This document shows positions 52,401 to 61,172 of a stretch of 64,000 bases of DNA, in pieces (positions within the stretch are counted from its first letter, which is position 1; each line of letters opens with the position of its first letter). A model generated the notes under the pieces. It was given only the letters and a program-made list of their open reading frames with translations, made no database searches and was not told the DNA's origin. Position numbers and translations under genes: made by a program. The stretch is from Streptomyces wedmorensis (lineage in GTDB: Bacteria; Actinomycetota; Actinomycetes; Streptomycetales; Streptomycetaceae): positions 1-64,000 of the forward strand of contig NZ_JNWK01000017.1 in the NCBI RefSeq assembly GCF_000716445.1, in the 5' to 3' direction.

Positions 52401-55400
52401 CGCTCGTCGATGCCCGTGGAGTGCTCCTGGATCCCGGTGACGTTGCCGGCCGGGTCGTAGGCGTAAGAGCGCTTGGAGACGAGGATGCCGCCGACGAGAG
52501 AGGTGTCGCCGGTCTGCTCGCGGTAGACCTGCTGTTCCTGGAGTTCGCCGCTGGCCTCATCGAAGGTGTTCTGCGTCCACACGCGGTACGGCTGGGCGCC
52601 GAGCGTGGAACGCATGACCTGGCCGTACGGCGAGTAGACGGTCTCGGCGCCGTACCAGTCCTTGCCGGATATGGAGAGGGGCAGGCCGTCCTTGTTGTAG
52701 CGGACGACGAGCTTCTCGGCGGCGAGGGCGCCGACGGCGGGGAGGGTGGCCGAGTCGAGCCGGCCGGTGTCGGAGTACTGGTAGCCGTACGTGTACGAGC
52801 TCTGCAGACCCCAGGTGTCGGCGATCGACTGCGGAAGGCTCAGAGTGGTCGAAGTCGGCTGGTAGTCCTTGTCGTAGCCGTTGATCTTCTGCGTGTACGC
52901 GAGACCGTCGGTGTAGCGGGTCACCGAAGCCGGGAGGCCCTTGCCGCCGGGGACGGAGTCGTACGTGAAGTCGGCCAGGACTGCGCCGGAGCCGTCGGTG
53001 AGCCGCTGCTGCTTGGGCCGCGACAGGTCGTCGTAGGAGTTCCAGACGGTGCCGCGTTGGGTGGTGACGGTCTCCGGACGGTCACGGTGGTCGTACTTCG
53101 TGCTCGTCGTGCCGGCGTCCGGGTCGGTGGAGGAGTCCAGCCGGCCACGGTGGTCGTACGTCCAGGACCACGGGTGCGTGGGGTCGGCCGACGAGGTGGC
53201 CTTCGCCAGCTGCCCGCGGGCGTCGTACTCGTACCGCATGGACGTGAACGCCGTGCGGGCCGCGTCGGTGAACGTGTCGACGCGGGAGCTGCGGCCGAGG
53301 GCGTCGGTGTAGATCCGGTAGGACGGCGAGCCCTGCGGGTTGATGACCGTGGACCAGTCGGCGCCGTACTCGTAGCGGGTGGCCCGCGACGGGAACGGCT
53401 GCGAGGTGGCGCCCTCGGACCCGGGGGTCTCGTACTTGAGGAACGGCATCTCCTGCACCACGCGGCCGAGGCCGTCGTAGGTGTACTCGGTGACGTTCGG
53501 GACGGCCGTGTCGGCTTCCGGCGTGAACAGCTCACCGGGCATGGCCTCGTGAGTCAGGTAGGCGTTCCTGGTGCGCCAGACCTCGCTGGAGCGGTTGTAG
53601 AGGGTGTCGGTGATCAGCCAGCCGCGGCCGACGGCCTGTTCCTGCGTCTGGCGTTCGCGGCCGAGGGCGTCGTAGATCGTGACGGAGGTGTCGATCCGGC
53701 CTTCGTCACCCCGCGTGTACGTGGTCACGTAGGGCGGCAGGCGCGTCGGGTCCGCCGGGAGGAACTCGGGGATCGTGTAGACGGCCCGGAAGTCGGGCAC
53801 GGCCGTCGGCGATGGCGTGCGGCCGGGGCCCCAGGCCTTGACGAGACGGCCGAGCGGGTCGTACTCCGCCTGGCTGACGCGCCCGTTGAGGTCCGTGGTC
53901 TTGACGGCGACGGACCGGCCCGGCTCCAGTTCCTGGATCTGCTCGTGGCCCGCCGAGTTCCGCTCGGTGACCGTGAAGACCTGTCCCTTGTCGGGGGTGT
54001 AGGTGATCGTGGAGGTCTTCAGGTCGGGGTCGGTGCGCGAGGTGACGCGGCCGATCTCGTCGAAGTCGGTGGTTCCGTCGTTCTGGAAGCCGGTGCCCTC
54101 GCCGTTGAGCGACCACGTCTGGGTGGCCTCGCCGAGGGTGGCGGCGGTGAGCGCCGCGCCGTAGCCCTGGTGGTCGTACGCCGTGCGCGTGGCGCCGCTG
54201 AGCGTCTTCAGGTCACCGAAGGTGGCGTCGGCACAGCGGGTCGGGGAGGTGAGGACCTCCTTGGTGAGACCGATGAGGTTCTTGTCGGCCCGGTCCAGAT
54301 AGGTGGACCTGGTGCAGGACTCGTCACCCGGCTTCGCGGTGTCGCCGAGGAACTCGACCTGCGTGGGCAGGCCGTTCTCGTCGTACTGCGTGAGGGTCTC
54401 GACCTTGCGCTCGGGGTTCTTGTCGTCACCGGTGCCGGAGGACTTGGTGTACGAGGTGGTCCTCGGCTCGGTGACGCGCCAGGAGCGCAGCGGGCTCAGG
54501 CCGTCGTCGCGGTTGCGCCTGGCGAGTTCCTCGGCCTCGGGCACGGTGACGCTGCGGGTCAGCCAGTCCGTGTCCGCGTCGTCGGCGTTCGCGTAGGTGA
54601 GCTCTTCGGCGATGCGGCCGGCGAAGGGTTCCTCGTCCTTGGCGATCACGGACGGGTCCGTGGGCTCGGTGACGTTCCTGCCGACGCCGGTGATGTCCGT
54701 GACGAGCGTGCCGGCACCCATGCCCTGGAAGAACCGGGTGACGGACTTGGATCGCTTGCTGCCGCTGCTGGGGTCGTCGGCGCCGGTGATCGTGGTGGTC
54801 TGCGCGACGCCGGCGAACTGGGAGTAGGTGCGGGTGGACTTCTTGGTGAACTCCGCCTCGGCCAGCTTCCAGCGCGGGTCCTTGTACTCGTAGGACGTCA
54901 GTGTCGGGTACGAGCCGGGGATGTTGGGGAGCTCTTCGACGCTGTCCACGGCGTACTTGTGGAACCAGTCGATGTCCTCGACGCTCGGGTCGGGGTTCCA
55001 GAACGAGGGGTAGCAGAAGCGGTTGTTGGTCTTCAGTCCCGCCGTGTCGTCCTTGCCGGGCAGTCCGGTGCCGGTGGCGCAGGCGCCGGTGGGCTTCTTG
55101 TAGGTGACGACGGTCTCGCCGCCGTACTCGTTGATGACCCGGCTGATCCGCTGGCGGGAGAAGCCGGGGCTCGAGTCGTCCTTGACGCGGTTGGGCATGT
55201 CCTCCCTGTTGGGCAGGAACCGCACGGCGTTGAGCTTCACGCTCGCGTCGCCTGCGCCGTTGCGCCCGAAGCCCGTGCGGGTGACCGAGTCCAGCCACAG
55301 CGCGGTGTTCACGCCGGTCTCGGTGGTCGGGAACTTCTGCGCCAGCCGGTACTCGTCCACCGCCTGGCGGGCGGTGGTGGAGGAGAGCCGCTGCGCCGAC

Positions 55401-57448
55401 GTGGTGATCTTGTCGAGGCGCTTGCGGGACCAGAAGGTGGGGCCGGCGTTCCAGCACGGCTTGCCGGAGGCGCAGCGCAGGTCGGCGGGGGTGTCGTACC
55501 AGCCCCGGTAGTTGCCCGGCTGCTTGGAGGTGAAGTTGGCCTCGGTGCAGGCGATCGATTCGACCGTGTAGCAGCGCTCCTCGACGTCGAACGCGACGCT
55601 GGCGGGTGCGGTGGCCGAGAAGACGGTGTCCTTGCGCTGGCCGTAGTCGATGCGGGACAGGTAGCCGTCCCGGTGGTACTCGACCGGCTGGTTCCAGTTG
55701 AAGTTGCGGGCGTAGTAGTTGTTGTCGCGGGTCCACCACAGCGACATGGCGTTGCCGTGGATGTTCTCGACGTAGTCGAGGTTCCAGCGCCAGGCCTGGT
55801 TGCAGAACGAGTTGGGCCAGTCGCCCGCCTTGTAGCAGGGCTCGTCCTCGTGGTTGCCGTATACCGGGACGGCGAGCACGGAGTTCGTGTACGGGTCGTC
55901 GGCGAGAGTGCCGTTGTCGGACCAGCCGGGAAGCTTGTTCCGGCCGAAGTAGTACTTCGTGCCGTCCTTGGTCGTGACGACCCAGTACTCACCGTCCGCG
56001 TCCTTCATGCCGGGACGCGGGTCGTTCGAGGGTTCTTTGAGGCGCTCGACCTTCGAGCCGTCGCCGTTCGCGGTGAACCACTGGCCGACGGGCTTGCCGT
56101 CGGAGCCGATCGGGCCCTTGTTCTTGTCCCACACCAGCTCGGTGGTCGAGCCGCCGAGGGAGAGGGTGGCGTTCTCGGAGCCGTAGCAGAGGTCGCCGGT
56201 GCCGTGCGTGGGGTTGTTCGACCCGGGCTTCTTGGCGTCCTGGCGGCAGTTGGCGTAGGTGCGGGTGATGGAGCCCGCGTTGTAGTCCCAGCCGTCGCCG
56301 ATCCAGGAGGCCTGGTTGTTCGTCGCCGAGGTGCGGCCGTCGACCGACTGCGACGAGTACGCCAGGTTCACCTTCGGCATCAGGCCGCCGGCGACCTCGG
56401 GGACCTGCACCTGGTAGCCGTAGGTGAAGGCGCCGCTGGACGAACCCGCCGACCACGAGCCGGACGACAGCAGCGGCGACGCGCCGAAGTCGCTGGCGCT
56501 GGAGGCGCCGGTGTCGAGCACGCCGAGGGTCTTGGGGTCCGGGGCGGTCTCCGCGACGAAGGCGGCGGTGTGCACGGACGAGCCGGTGGCCAGCGGGGCG
56601 GGCTCGTCGGCCAGCAGCTTGGCGACGGGCACGGTGCCGGAGACGATCGTCCGGTTCGGCAGGTTCTTCGCGCCGGTGTTCCTGGTGGCCGCGGCCTTGG
56701 CCGGCACCACCTTCACCGAGCTGCGGAGCCGCTCGAACGACTCCGTGTCGTCCTTGCCCGTCATGGTCTCGGTGCCGCCGGAGCAGTCGCCGGACGTGGG
56801 CGAGGTCAGGACGCAGTCGGGCAGCAGCACGACGCCGAAGCGCTCGCCGGCCTGGGCGCCGTAGAGGTCCTTGAAGCTGCTGGTGTCGACGTCGAGGACG
56901 ACCTGGGCGTTCGGGTCGACGGTGGCCGGCGGGGTGATCTGCATGATCAGACCGGAGACGCCCGCCTCCTCGGAGGCGGCGGGCGCGGCCAGGTCGACCT
57001 TCCACTCGCCCGCCAGCGCCGACGGCTCGGTGCCCTGGGGGACGCCGAGGGCGATGGGCAGGCCGTTGGTGACCGCGACCGACTGCCCGGGCTGCACCGT
57101 GCTGGGGTCAGCGGTGCCGGAACCTTCCTGCCAGGGCGTCACGTTGGCCGGCACGTAGGGCTTGACCGGCACCTCTTCGGAGATGCTCAGTTCCTTGACG
57201 GCCGCCAGGTCGGGATCGAGCGGCACGTCCTCGGGCAGGTCGGGCAGCTTGATCTGCGCCGTGTCCTCGGTACGGCTCATGCCGGGACCCGGCGCGGCCC
57301 ACGCCTCGGCGCCCAGGGTCGTCACCGACAACGTCGAGGACAGCAGTAGGACGGTCGCCGTGCGGCCGAGCCGCCGACGCCGTCGTTGTGATTCCGTCAT
57401 GGCTAGGCGTCCCCGCCCCAGCCATGACAGCGGACCTGAAGCACGCAT
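49487..57448 (-). CDS. RHS-repeat polymorphic toxin with Hint and deaminase tip
   Basis: About 2653 residues. Signal peptide (RRRRRLGRTATVLLLSS) is followed by an SpvB/RHS-like N-terminus and many YD/RHS repeats. A ricin-type beta-trefoil (CLDLKSG, QLYGCNDTAAQ, QIQPCSGTAAQQ) sits at about 1835-1970. The RHS core end GRFLSADPIVDLTDP is near 2110. A Hint autoprocessing domain spans about 2362-2515 (SFVPGTKVLMADGSTKPIEQ, GHPFWV, PVLVHNC). The tip has LHAEQ (His2591, Glu2593) and CRAIC (Cys2617, Cys2621), the zinc motif of nucleic-acid deaminases. The tip DNA is AT-richer than the body. ATG 57448 is used; 57400 is possible. Confidence 0.9.
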   Translation of the reverse strand: MRASGPLSWLGRGRLAMTESQRRRRRLGRTATVLLLSSTLSVTTLGAEAWAAPGPGMSRTEDTAQIKLPDLPEDVPLDPDLAAVKELSISEEVPVKPYVPANVTPWQEGSGTADPSTVQPGQSVAVTNGLPIALGVPQGTEPSALAGEWKVDLAAPAASEEAGVSGLIMQITPPATVDPNAQVVLDVDTSSFKDLYGAQAGERFGVVLLPDCVLTSPTSGDCSGGTETMTGKDDTESFERLRSSVKVVPAKAAATRNTGAKNLPNRTIVSGTVPVAKLLADEPAPLATGSSVHTAAFVAETAPDPKTLGVLDTGASSASDFGASPLLSSGSWSAGSSSGAFTYGYQVQVPEVAGGLMPKVNLAYSSQSVDGRTSATNNQASWIGDGWDYNAGSITRTYANCRQDAKKPGSNNPTHGTGDLCYGSENATLSLGGSTTELVWDKNKGPIGSDGKPVGQWFTANGDGSKVERLKEPSNDPRPGMKDADGEYWVVTTKDGTKYYFGRNKLPGWSDNGTLADDPYTNSVLAVPVYGNHEDEPCYKAGDWPNSFCNQAWRWNLDYVENIHGNAMSLWWTRDNNYYARNFNWNQPVEYHRDGYLSRIDYGQRKDTVFSATAPASVAFDVEERCYTVESIACTEANFTSKQPGNYRGWYDTPADLRCASGKPCWNAGPTFWSRKRLDKITTSAQRLSSTTARQAVDEYRLAQKFPTTETGVNTALWLDSVTRTGFGRNGAGDASVKLNAVRFLPNREDMPNRVKDDSSPGFSRQRISRVINEYGGETVVTYKKPTGACATGTGLPGKDDTAGLKTNNRFCYPSFWNPDPSVEDIDWFHKYAVDSVEELPNIPGSYPTLTSYEYKDPRWKLAEAEFTKKSTRTYSQFAGVAQTTTITGADDPSSGSKRSKSVTRFFQGMGAGTLVTDITGVGRNVTEPTDPSVIAKDEEPFAGRIAEELTYANADDADTDWLTRSVTVPEAEELARRNRDDGLSPLRSWRVTEPRTTSYTKSSGTGDDKNPERKVETLTQYDENGLPTQVEFLGDTAKPGDESCTRSTYLDRADKNLIGLTKEVLTSPTRCADATFGDLKTLSGATRTAYDHQGYGAALTAATLGEATQTWSLNGEGTGFQNDGTTDFDEIGRVTSRTDPDLKTSTITYTPDKGQVFTVTERNSAGHEQIQELEPGRSVAVKTTDLNGRVSQAEYDPLGRLVKAWGPGRTPSPTAVPDFRAVYTIPEFLPADPTRLPPYVTTYTRGDEGRIDTSVTIYDALGRERQTQEQAVGRGWLITDTLYNRSSEVWRTRNAYLTHEAMPGELFTPEADTAVPNVTEYTYDGLGRVVQEMPFLKYETPGSEGATSQPFPSRATRYEYGADWSTVINPQGSPSYRIYTDALGRSSRVDTFTDAARTAFTSMRYEYDARGQLAKATSSADPTHPWSWTYDHRGRLDSSTDPDAGTTSTKYDHRDRPETVTTQRGTVWNSYDDLSRPKQQRLTDGSGAVLADFTYDSVPGGKGLPASVTRYTDGLAYTQKINGYDKDYQPTSTTLSLPQSIADTWGLQSSYTYGYQYSDTGRLDSATLPAVGALAAEKLVVRYNKDGLPLSISGKDWYGAETVYSPYGQVMRSTLGAQPYRVWTQNTFDEASGELQEQQVYREQTGDTSLVGGILVSKRSYAYDPAGNVTGIQEHSTGIDERQCFSYDPLGQLTKAWTDKNTTCSTGPTNTDGSINATPGTGKTLGSGYWQEYEYDLLGNRKKLTEKDFTGDTTKDAVTTYAYGKADGSQPHTLTKVSKAYKTPAGAAVKAETERLYELTGETKTITDPMTGDSQSLSWTYDGQVDRITGQGTGGKTPYLGLADKCLDLKSGLAAAGQPLQLYGCNDTAAQKLRFTPGPNQADPNLGSLAVYDTWCLQPAANAVGSAVQIQPCSGTAAQQLKRNAAGQLTHVVSGLCVAVKDAATASGTAIVLATCNGTAAAQQWAPQNDTRHIYGPGGSRLLTIKGKQATLHLGEAEVTVQKGGALINTQRTYSAPGGAVMRFAYGSAASWLVAITMDHQGTPYAEVELNGDQSVRIRKQDPFGNQRAAATTSIGMQTHKGFLGATNDDASGFTPLGARLYDPVVGRFLSADPIVDLTDPQQSNGYAYAHNNPVTHSDPTGLAISLTASEKAAALAGAGLSAAEVAQAQATMGKSLSSVILSIAWETLKDFIGINDAMACFGGDMWSCGSLIIDAIPWGKIGKIPSVLRAIDRTIDAIQAFKAAKKAAEIVLKAAKAAEAAALKAKKAAIERAKKAAQAAKKKAADQAKKISDAAVQKTKKTGNPVQKQAQAKAAPKASSAGGSGKGGGKSGGSGKVSTTKAGGSNGGSSRSNGGSSGGSCSTADNSFVPGTKVLMADGSTKPIEQVKAGDKVLATDPKTGETRVETVTAEIKGQGVKHLVKVTIDTDGPSGSKTAQLTATDGHPFWVPALSRWIDATDLTSGQWLQTGTGTHVQITSIERWTAQSATVHNLTVSDLHTYYVLAAVTPVLVHNCNEPQAARASEINESEPGQANFDIHTTAVLDVDIPGAGVTRLVAGNGDGGLTPAQITALADDEFHVTPDLVPGNLHAEQRVILGAMLLSGRPIQGGASRNICRAICGVLIFASGGAPFGEVRPGNGQTTHRVRSMRWP

Positions 57449-57894
57449 ACGCGGCGACTCCCACTGAGGCAACCCAGACAACGGATGAGGTGCGGAAACA
57501 CCAAAGAGCGCACGCCCGTGACGGGCGCACGCGTGTGCACCATCCGTCATGAACACCGCAGCTCTCAAGGCCGTTCACGATCGGTTCCGTTCGCCGACTG
57601 TGATGTCGACCACGGGATATGACGCCCCGAAAGATGAAGCCGACGACCTTTCAGGTGGATCATCCGATTTGCCAGATACCCGCTCTTACAGGTCGCGCGA
57701 AAGCCCCAGGTGGCGCCTTAGTGCCCGCACGGTCATGGGACCCCCACCTCCAGGTCACGACTCAATAAAACCTTCACGAATGGACAGGCTGTGAAGGCCG
57801 TGTGATCGTTTGCGCGCCTGTGCCCCGCGGTCCGCCGTCCGGGGCTGTCTGTGCTGTCCCCCATTCCGCTTGGTCCCCACGGGAGTAGACCGCC
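57449..57894. other. 446-bp divergent region between RHS and FG-GAP genes
   Basis: Probably holds both promoters. It contains a CCTTCAC / GTGAAGG inverted repeat (57771-57797) preceded by the AT-rich CTCAATAAAAC, and a CGCCCGT/ACGGGCG hairpin near 57513. No gene is supported. Confidence 0.45.
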
Positions 57895-60800
57895 GTGACC
57901 GCGCCCCGCCTGCTCAGCCCCTTCGTGCGCACGCGCACCAGGCTGGCCTGCACCCTCGGCCTCGTACTGGCCGCCCTCACCGCCGCCCTGCTGCCCTGGT
58001 GGCAACCTGACGGCCCACCAACAGCGCAGCCCGCCCGCCCGGTCGACGCGAAGCAGGCCTCCACCGGTCCGCGCGACACGGAGGCCGCGGTGGAGCAGGC
58101 CCGTCGGACCGGAAAGCCCGTGCTCGTCGAGACGGCGACCACGGCCACCGAACTGACCTGGGCCCTGCCGAACGGGCTGATGCGCACCCGGATCAGCGCC
58201 CTCCCCAAGCGCGCGAAGAACGCCAAGGGCCAGTGGGCGCCCATCGACAACAAGCTGGTCCGGACGAAGGACGCGCCCCGCGGGCTCGGCATCCGGCCGG
58301 TGAACGCCGCCCTTCCCGTGCGGTTCTCCAGCGGCAGCGCCGACGCGTCCCGCGCCGACCGGTCCTTCGCCCGGGCCACGCGCCCCGGCGACACCGTGCT
58401 GGCCGAGATGGACGTCGAAGGCCACACCGTCGCGTACACCTGGCCCGGCACCCTGCCCGAGCCGGTCCTCGACGGCCCCCGCGCCCTCTACCCCGAGGTC
58501 CTGCCCGGCGTCGACCTGCTCGTGCTCGCCCGCGAGGAGGGTGGCTTCGCCCAGCTGCTCATCGTCAAGACCCGCGAGGCAGCGCAGCAGCAGGCGCTCA
58601 AGACCGTGACGTACGGCCTGCGTTCGGACACGGCCGTCTTCCGGTACGAGGACAAGGGCAGCCGCGTACGGATCCTGGACAAGGCCGGCAAGGACGTCGG
58701 CTCGATCCCCACCCCGTTCGCCTGGGACTCCAGCGGCCGCGACCCCGAGCTCCCCGGCCCCGAGGCCACACCCCGTACCTCGACGGCCACCTCCGCCGAC
58801 GTCCTGAAGCTCTCCGGCCTGAGCGGCATCGAGCCCGGTGCCAAGCACGCCCCCGTACCCGTCGCGTTGCGGGGCGAGGGCACCGGCGACGCGCGCCTGG
58901 AGCTGGGCGCGGCCGCCACAGGGCTGTTCACCGACAAGGACGTCCGCTTCCCCGTCTTCGTCGACCCGACGATGAAGACCCCCAGGGAGCACTGGACGAC
59001 CGCCTACCGGCCGTACCCGAACAGCAGCTTCTACGACGGCACCAACTTCAGCTCCGGCACCTCGGACGCCCGCGTGGGCTACGAGACCGACACCGGTGGT
59101 CTGGCCCGCTCGTTCTGGCAGATGGACTTCAAGACCATCACGGGCGCCACGGTCTACGACGCCTCGTTCAAGGTGCTCAACAACCACTCGTGGTCGTGCA
59201 GCGCACGCGAGTTCCAGCTCTACCTGACCGGCGGGATCTCCACCGGCACCACGTGGAACGCGCAGCCGAGCTGGGCCACGTGGCTGCAGAACAAGAGCTT
59301 CGCCCACGGCTACGACCCGAAGGTCTTGAACTGCGGCGACGCGTACGAGATGTTCGACTACGAGAACGTGAAGGCCGCCGCGCAGAAGGCCGCCACCAAC
59401 AACTGGGGAAACATCACCTTCGGTCTGCGCGCCACGAGCGAGGGCGACGCCCACACCTGGCGCAAGTTCCAGGCCTCGTCCGCCGAGTTCCAGGCGGACT
59501 ACAACCGCAAGCCCAAGGAACCCACCGGCGGCTACAGCACGCCCGGCGGAGCGTGCGTGATCGCCCCGGGCACCAAGACCATCGCGTCGACCAACATCAC
59601 CCTCACGGCCAACGCGAAGGACGACGACCTCAACCTGAAGCTGCTCCGCTTCCGCGTCACGAAGGTCGGCGGCACCGCGGTCGACTACGTGGGGACCCCC
59701 AACTCCGCCGGCACCGCCACCGTGAACGTCAACGGTCTGACGAACGGCGCCACCTACACCTGGGTGGTGCAGGCCGAGGACACGTTCACACCGCCGGGCC
59801 AGTCCAGCTGGTTCCCCCTGGGCGACCAGCCCTGCCGCCTCACCATCGACACCACCGCGCCCCCCGCGCCCGACGTCGAGAGCAACGACTTCCCCGAGAT
59901 CACTCCCGACGGCCAGACCTGGTCCGAGGTGAAGTTCGGCGGCACCGGCACGATCAAGTTCAGCTCCGTCGGAGCCGCGAAGTTCCGCTACAACTTCGAG
60001 GGCGTCGGTAGCACCGACGTCACCGCGGTCAACGGCGTCGCGACGGTGAACAACCTGAGGCCCCCGCACGCCGGCCCGAACGGAATGCAGGTCTTCTCGC
60101 TCGACGCGGTGGGCAACGTCAGCGGCCGCACGGACTACGCCTTCTACGTCCGGCCCCGCGACAAGGCGGACGGCCCGGGTGACGTCGGCGGCGACGACTT
60201 CGTCGACCTCCTGATCATCAACTCCGCCGGCAGCCTCCAGTCCCTGTCCGGCATCGAGGGCGGCGACCTGTACAGCGGCATGCGCGGCTCCTACGTCCTC
60301 AAGCCCGACGCCGAAGACCCGAACATCCTCAGGGCCGAGGAACCGCCGCCCGGCTACTGGTACGACGCCGGCACCGGCAAGACCGCGCTGATCAGCAAGT
60401 ACGCCGACACCTACCCGGGCGACGGCTACACCGACCTGTTCTCCGTCGCGCCGGACGGCACCTTCTGGATCTACCCCGGCGACGGCTACGGCACGTTCAA
60501 CGTCGAGGACCGGATCTCCGTCCAGCTGCCGTCGAACGCCCCGGCGCCGTCGACCTGGACGCAGATGAAGGCGGTCGGCGACATCACCGGCGACAAGCTG
60601 CCCGACGTCTTCGTCCGCGCGGGTGCGAACTTCTGGGTCCTCTCCGGCTACACGGGAGCCCAGTTCCAGACGGCCACCCAGATGACCGGCGAGACCTGGA
60701 CCAGCCGCGACGTCGTCAACCTCGCCGACATCGACCTGGACAACACTCCCGACCTGCTGTTCCGGGACGTGAACACCGGCGTCATGTACATCCGCCACGG

Positions 60801-61098
60801 CAAGCCGGGCAGCGTCGCCGGCAGCGTCAGCCTCGCCTCCCTGATGACGTCCGCCGCCTCGCGGCAGGGCGACGTCTCGTACGGCACGGGCTGGACGCAG
60901 ACGAACGTCTCGGCCGTCATCGGCATCCCCGACGTGAGCAGGGCCCTGGACGGCGACAGCAACGGCGTCCCGGACCTGTGGACCCGGGACGGGGCGACCG
61001 GCAACATGAAGCTCTACTACCCGACGACGGCCAACACCAGGGCGGCGTTGAAGACGGTGCTCTCCATCGACTGGAGGAGCGTCAGGGCCTTCACGTAG
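57895..61098 (+). CDS. Secreted FG-GAP/VCBS and DNRLRE-like protein, RHS partner
   Basis: 1067 residues. The N-terminal hydrophobic segment (LACTLGLVLAALTAALLPWW) is a signal or anchor. A DNRLRE-like region follows (ATVYDASFKVLNNHSWSCSA, FGLRATSEGDAHTWRKF), then fibronectin-like strands (GATYTWVVQAEDTF). The C-terminus carries VCBS/FG-GAP-like repeats (YPGDGYTDLFSVAPDG, DITGDKLPDVFVRAGA, DIDLDNTPDLLFRDV). Genes of this type stand next to RHS toxins in Streptomyces and may present or deliver them; this is inferred. GTG start with GGGAG upstream. Confidence 0.88.
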   Translation: MTAPRLLSPFVRTRTRLACTLGLVLAALTAALLPWWQPDGPPTAQPARPVDAKQASTGPRDTEAAVEQARRTGKPVLVETATTATELTWALPNGLMRTRISALPKRAKNAKGQWAPIDNKLVRTKDAPRGLGIRPVNAALPVRFSSGSADASRADRSFARATRPGDTVLAEMDVEGHTVAYTWPGTLPEPVLDGPRALYPEVLPGVDLLVLAREEGGFAQLLIVKTREAAQQQALKTVTYGLRSDTAVFRYEDKGSRVRILDKAGKDVGSIPTPFAWDSSGRDPELPGPEATPRTSTATSADVLKLSGLSGIEPGAKHAPVPVALRGEGTGDARLELGAAATGLFTDKDVRFPVFVDPTMKTPREHWTTAYRPYPNSSFYDGTNFSSGTSDARVGYETDTGGLARSFWQMDFKTITGATVYDASFKVLNNHSWSCSAREFQLYLTGGISTGTTWNAQPSWATWLQNKSFAHGYDPKVLNCGDAYEMFDYENVKAAAQKAATNNWGNITFGLRATSEGDAHTWRKFQASSAEFQADYNRKPKEPTGGYSTPGGACVIAPGTKTIASTNITLTANAKDDDLNLKLLRFRVTKVGGTAVDYVGTPNSAGTATVNVNGLTNGATYTWVVQAEDTFTPPGQSSWFPLGDQPCRLTIDTTAPPAPDVESNDFPEITPDGQTWSEVKFGGTGTIKFSSVGAAKFRYNFEGVGSTDVTAVNGVATVNNLRPPHAGPNGMQVFSLDAVGNVSGRTDYAFYVRPRDKADGPGDVGGDDFVDLLIINSAGSLQSLSGIEGGDLYSGMRGSYVLKPDAEDPNILRAEEPPPGYWYDAGTGKTALISKYADTYPGDGYTDLFSVAPDGTFWIYPGDGYGTFNVEDRISVQLPSNAPAPSTWTQMKAVGDITGDKLPDVFVRAGANFWVLSGYTGAQFQTATQMTGETWTSRDVVNLADIDLDNTPDLLFRDVNTGVMYIRHGKPGSVAGSVSLASLMTSAASRQGDVSYGTGWTQTNVSAVIGIPDVSRALDGDSNGVPDLWTRDGATGNMKLYYPTTANTRAALKTVLSIDWRSVRAFT

Positions 61099-61108
61099 CC
61101 GAAGGCAG

Positions 61109-61156
61109 TACGGGGAAGGGCCCGGCCGACACCAGTCGGCCGGGCCCTTCCCCGTA
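61109..61156. terminator. Very long terminator hairpin
   Basis: 22-bp perfect arms starting TACGGGGAAGGGCCCGG with a 4-base ACCA loop, between two convergent genes. Confidence 0.9.
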
Positions 61157-61172
61157 TCCGCCCGCGGAGAAC

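Noticed and set aside
52130..57349. 1739-codon open frame antisense to the RHS gene
   Set aside because: Low-complexity Gly/Val/Arg translation; the opposite strand holds RHS repeats, lectin and Hint motifs.
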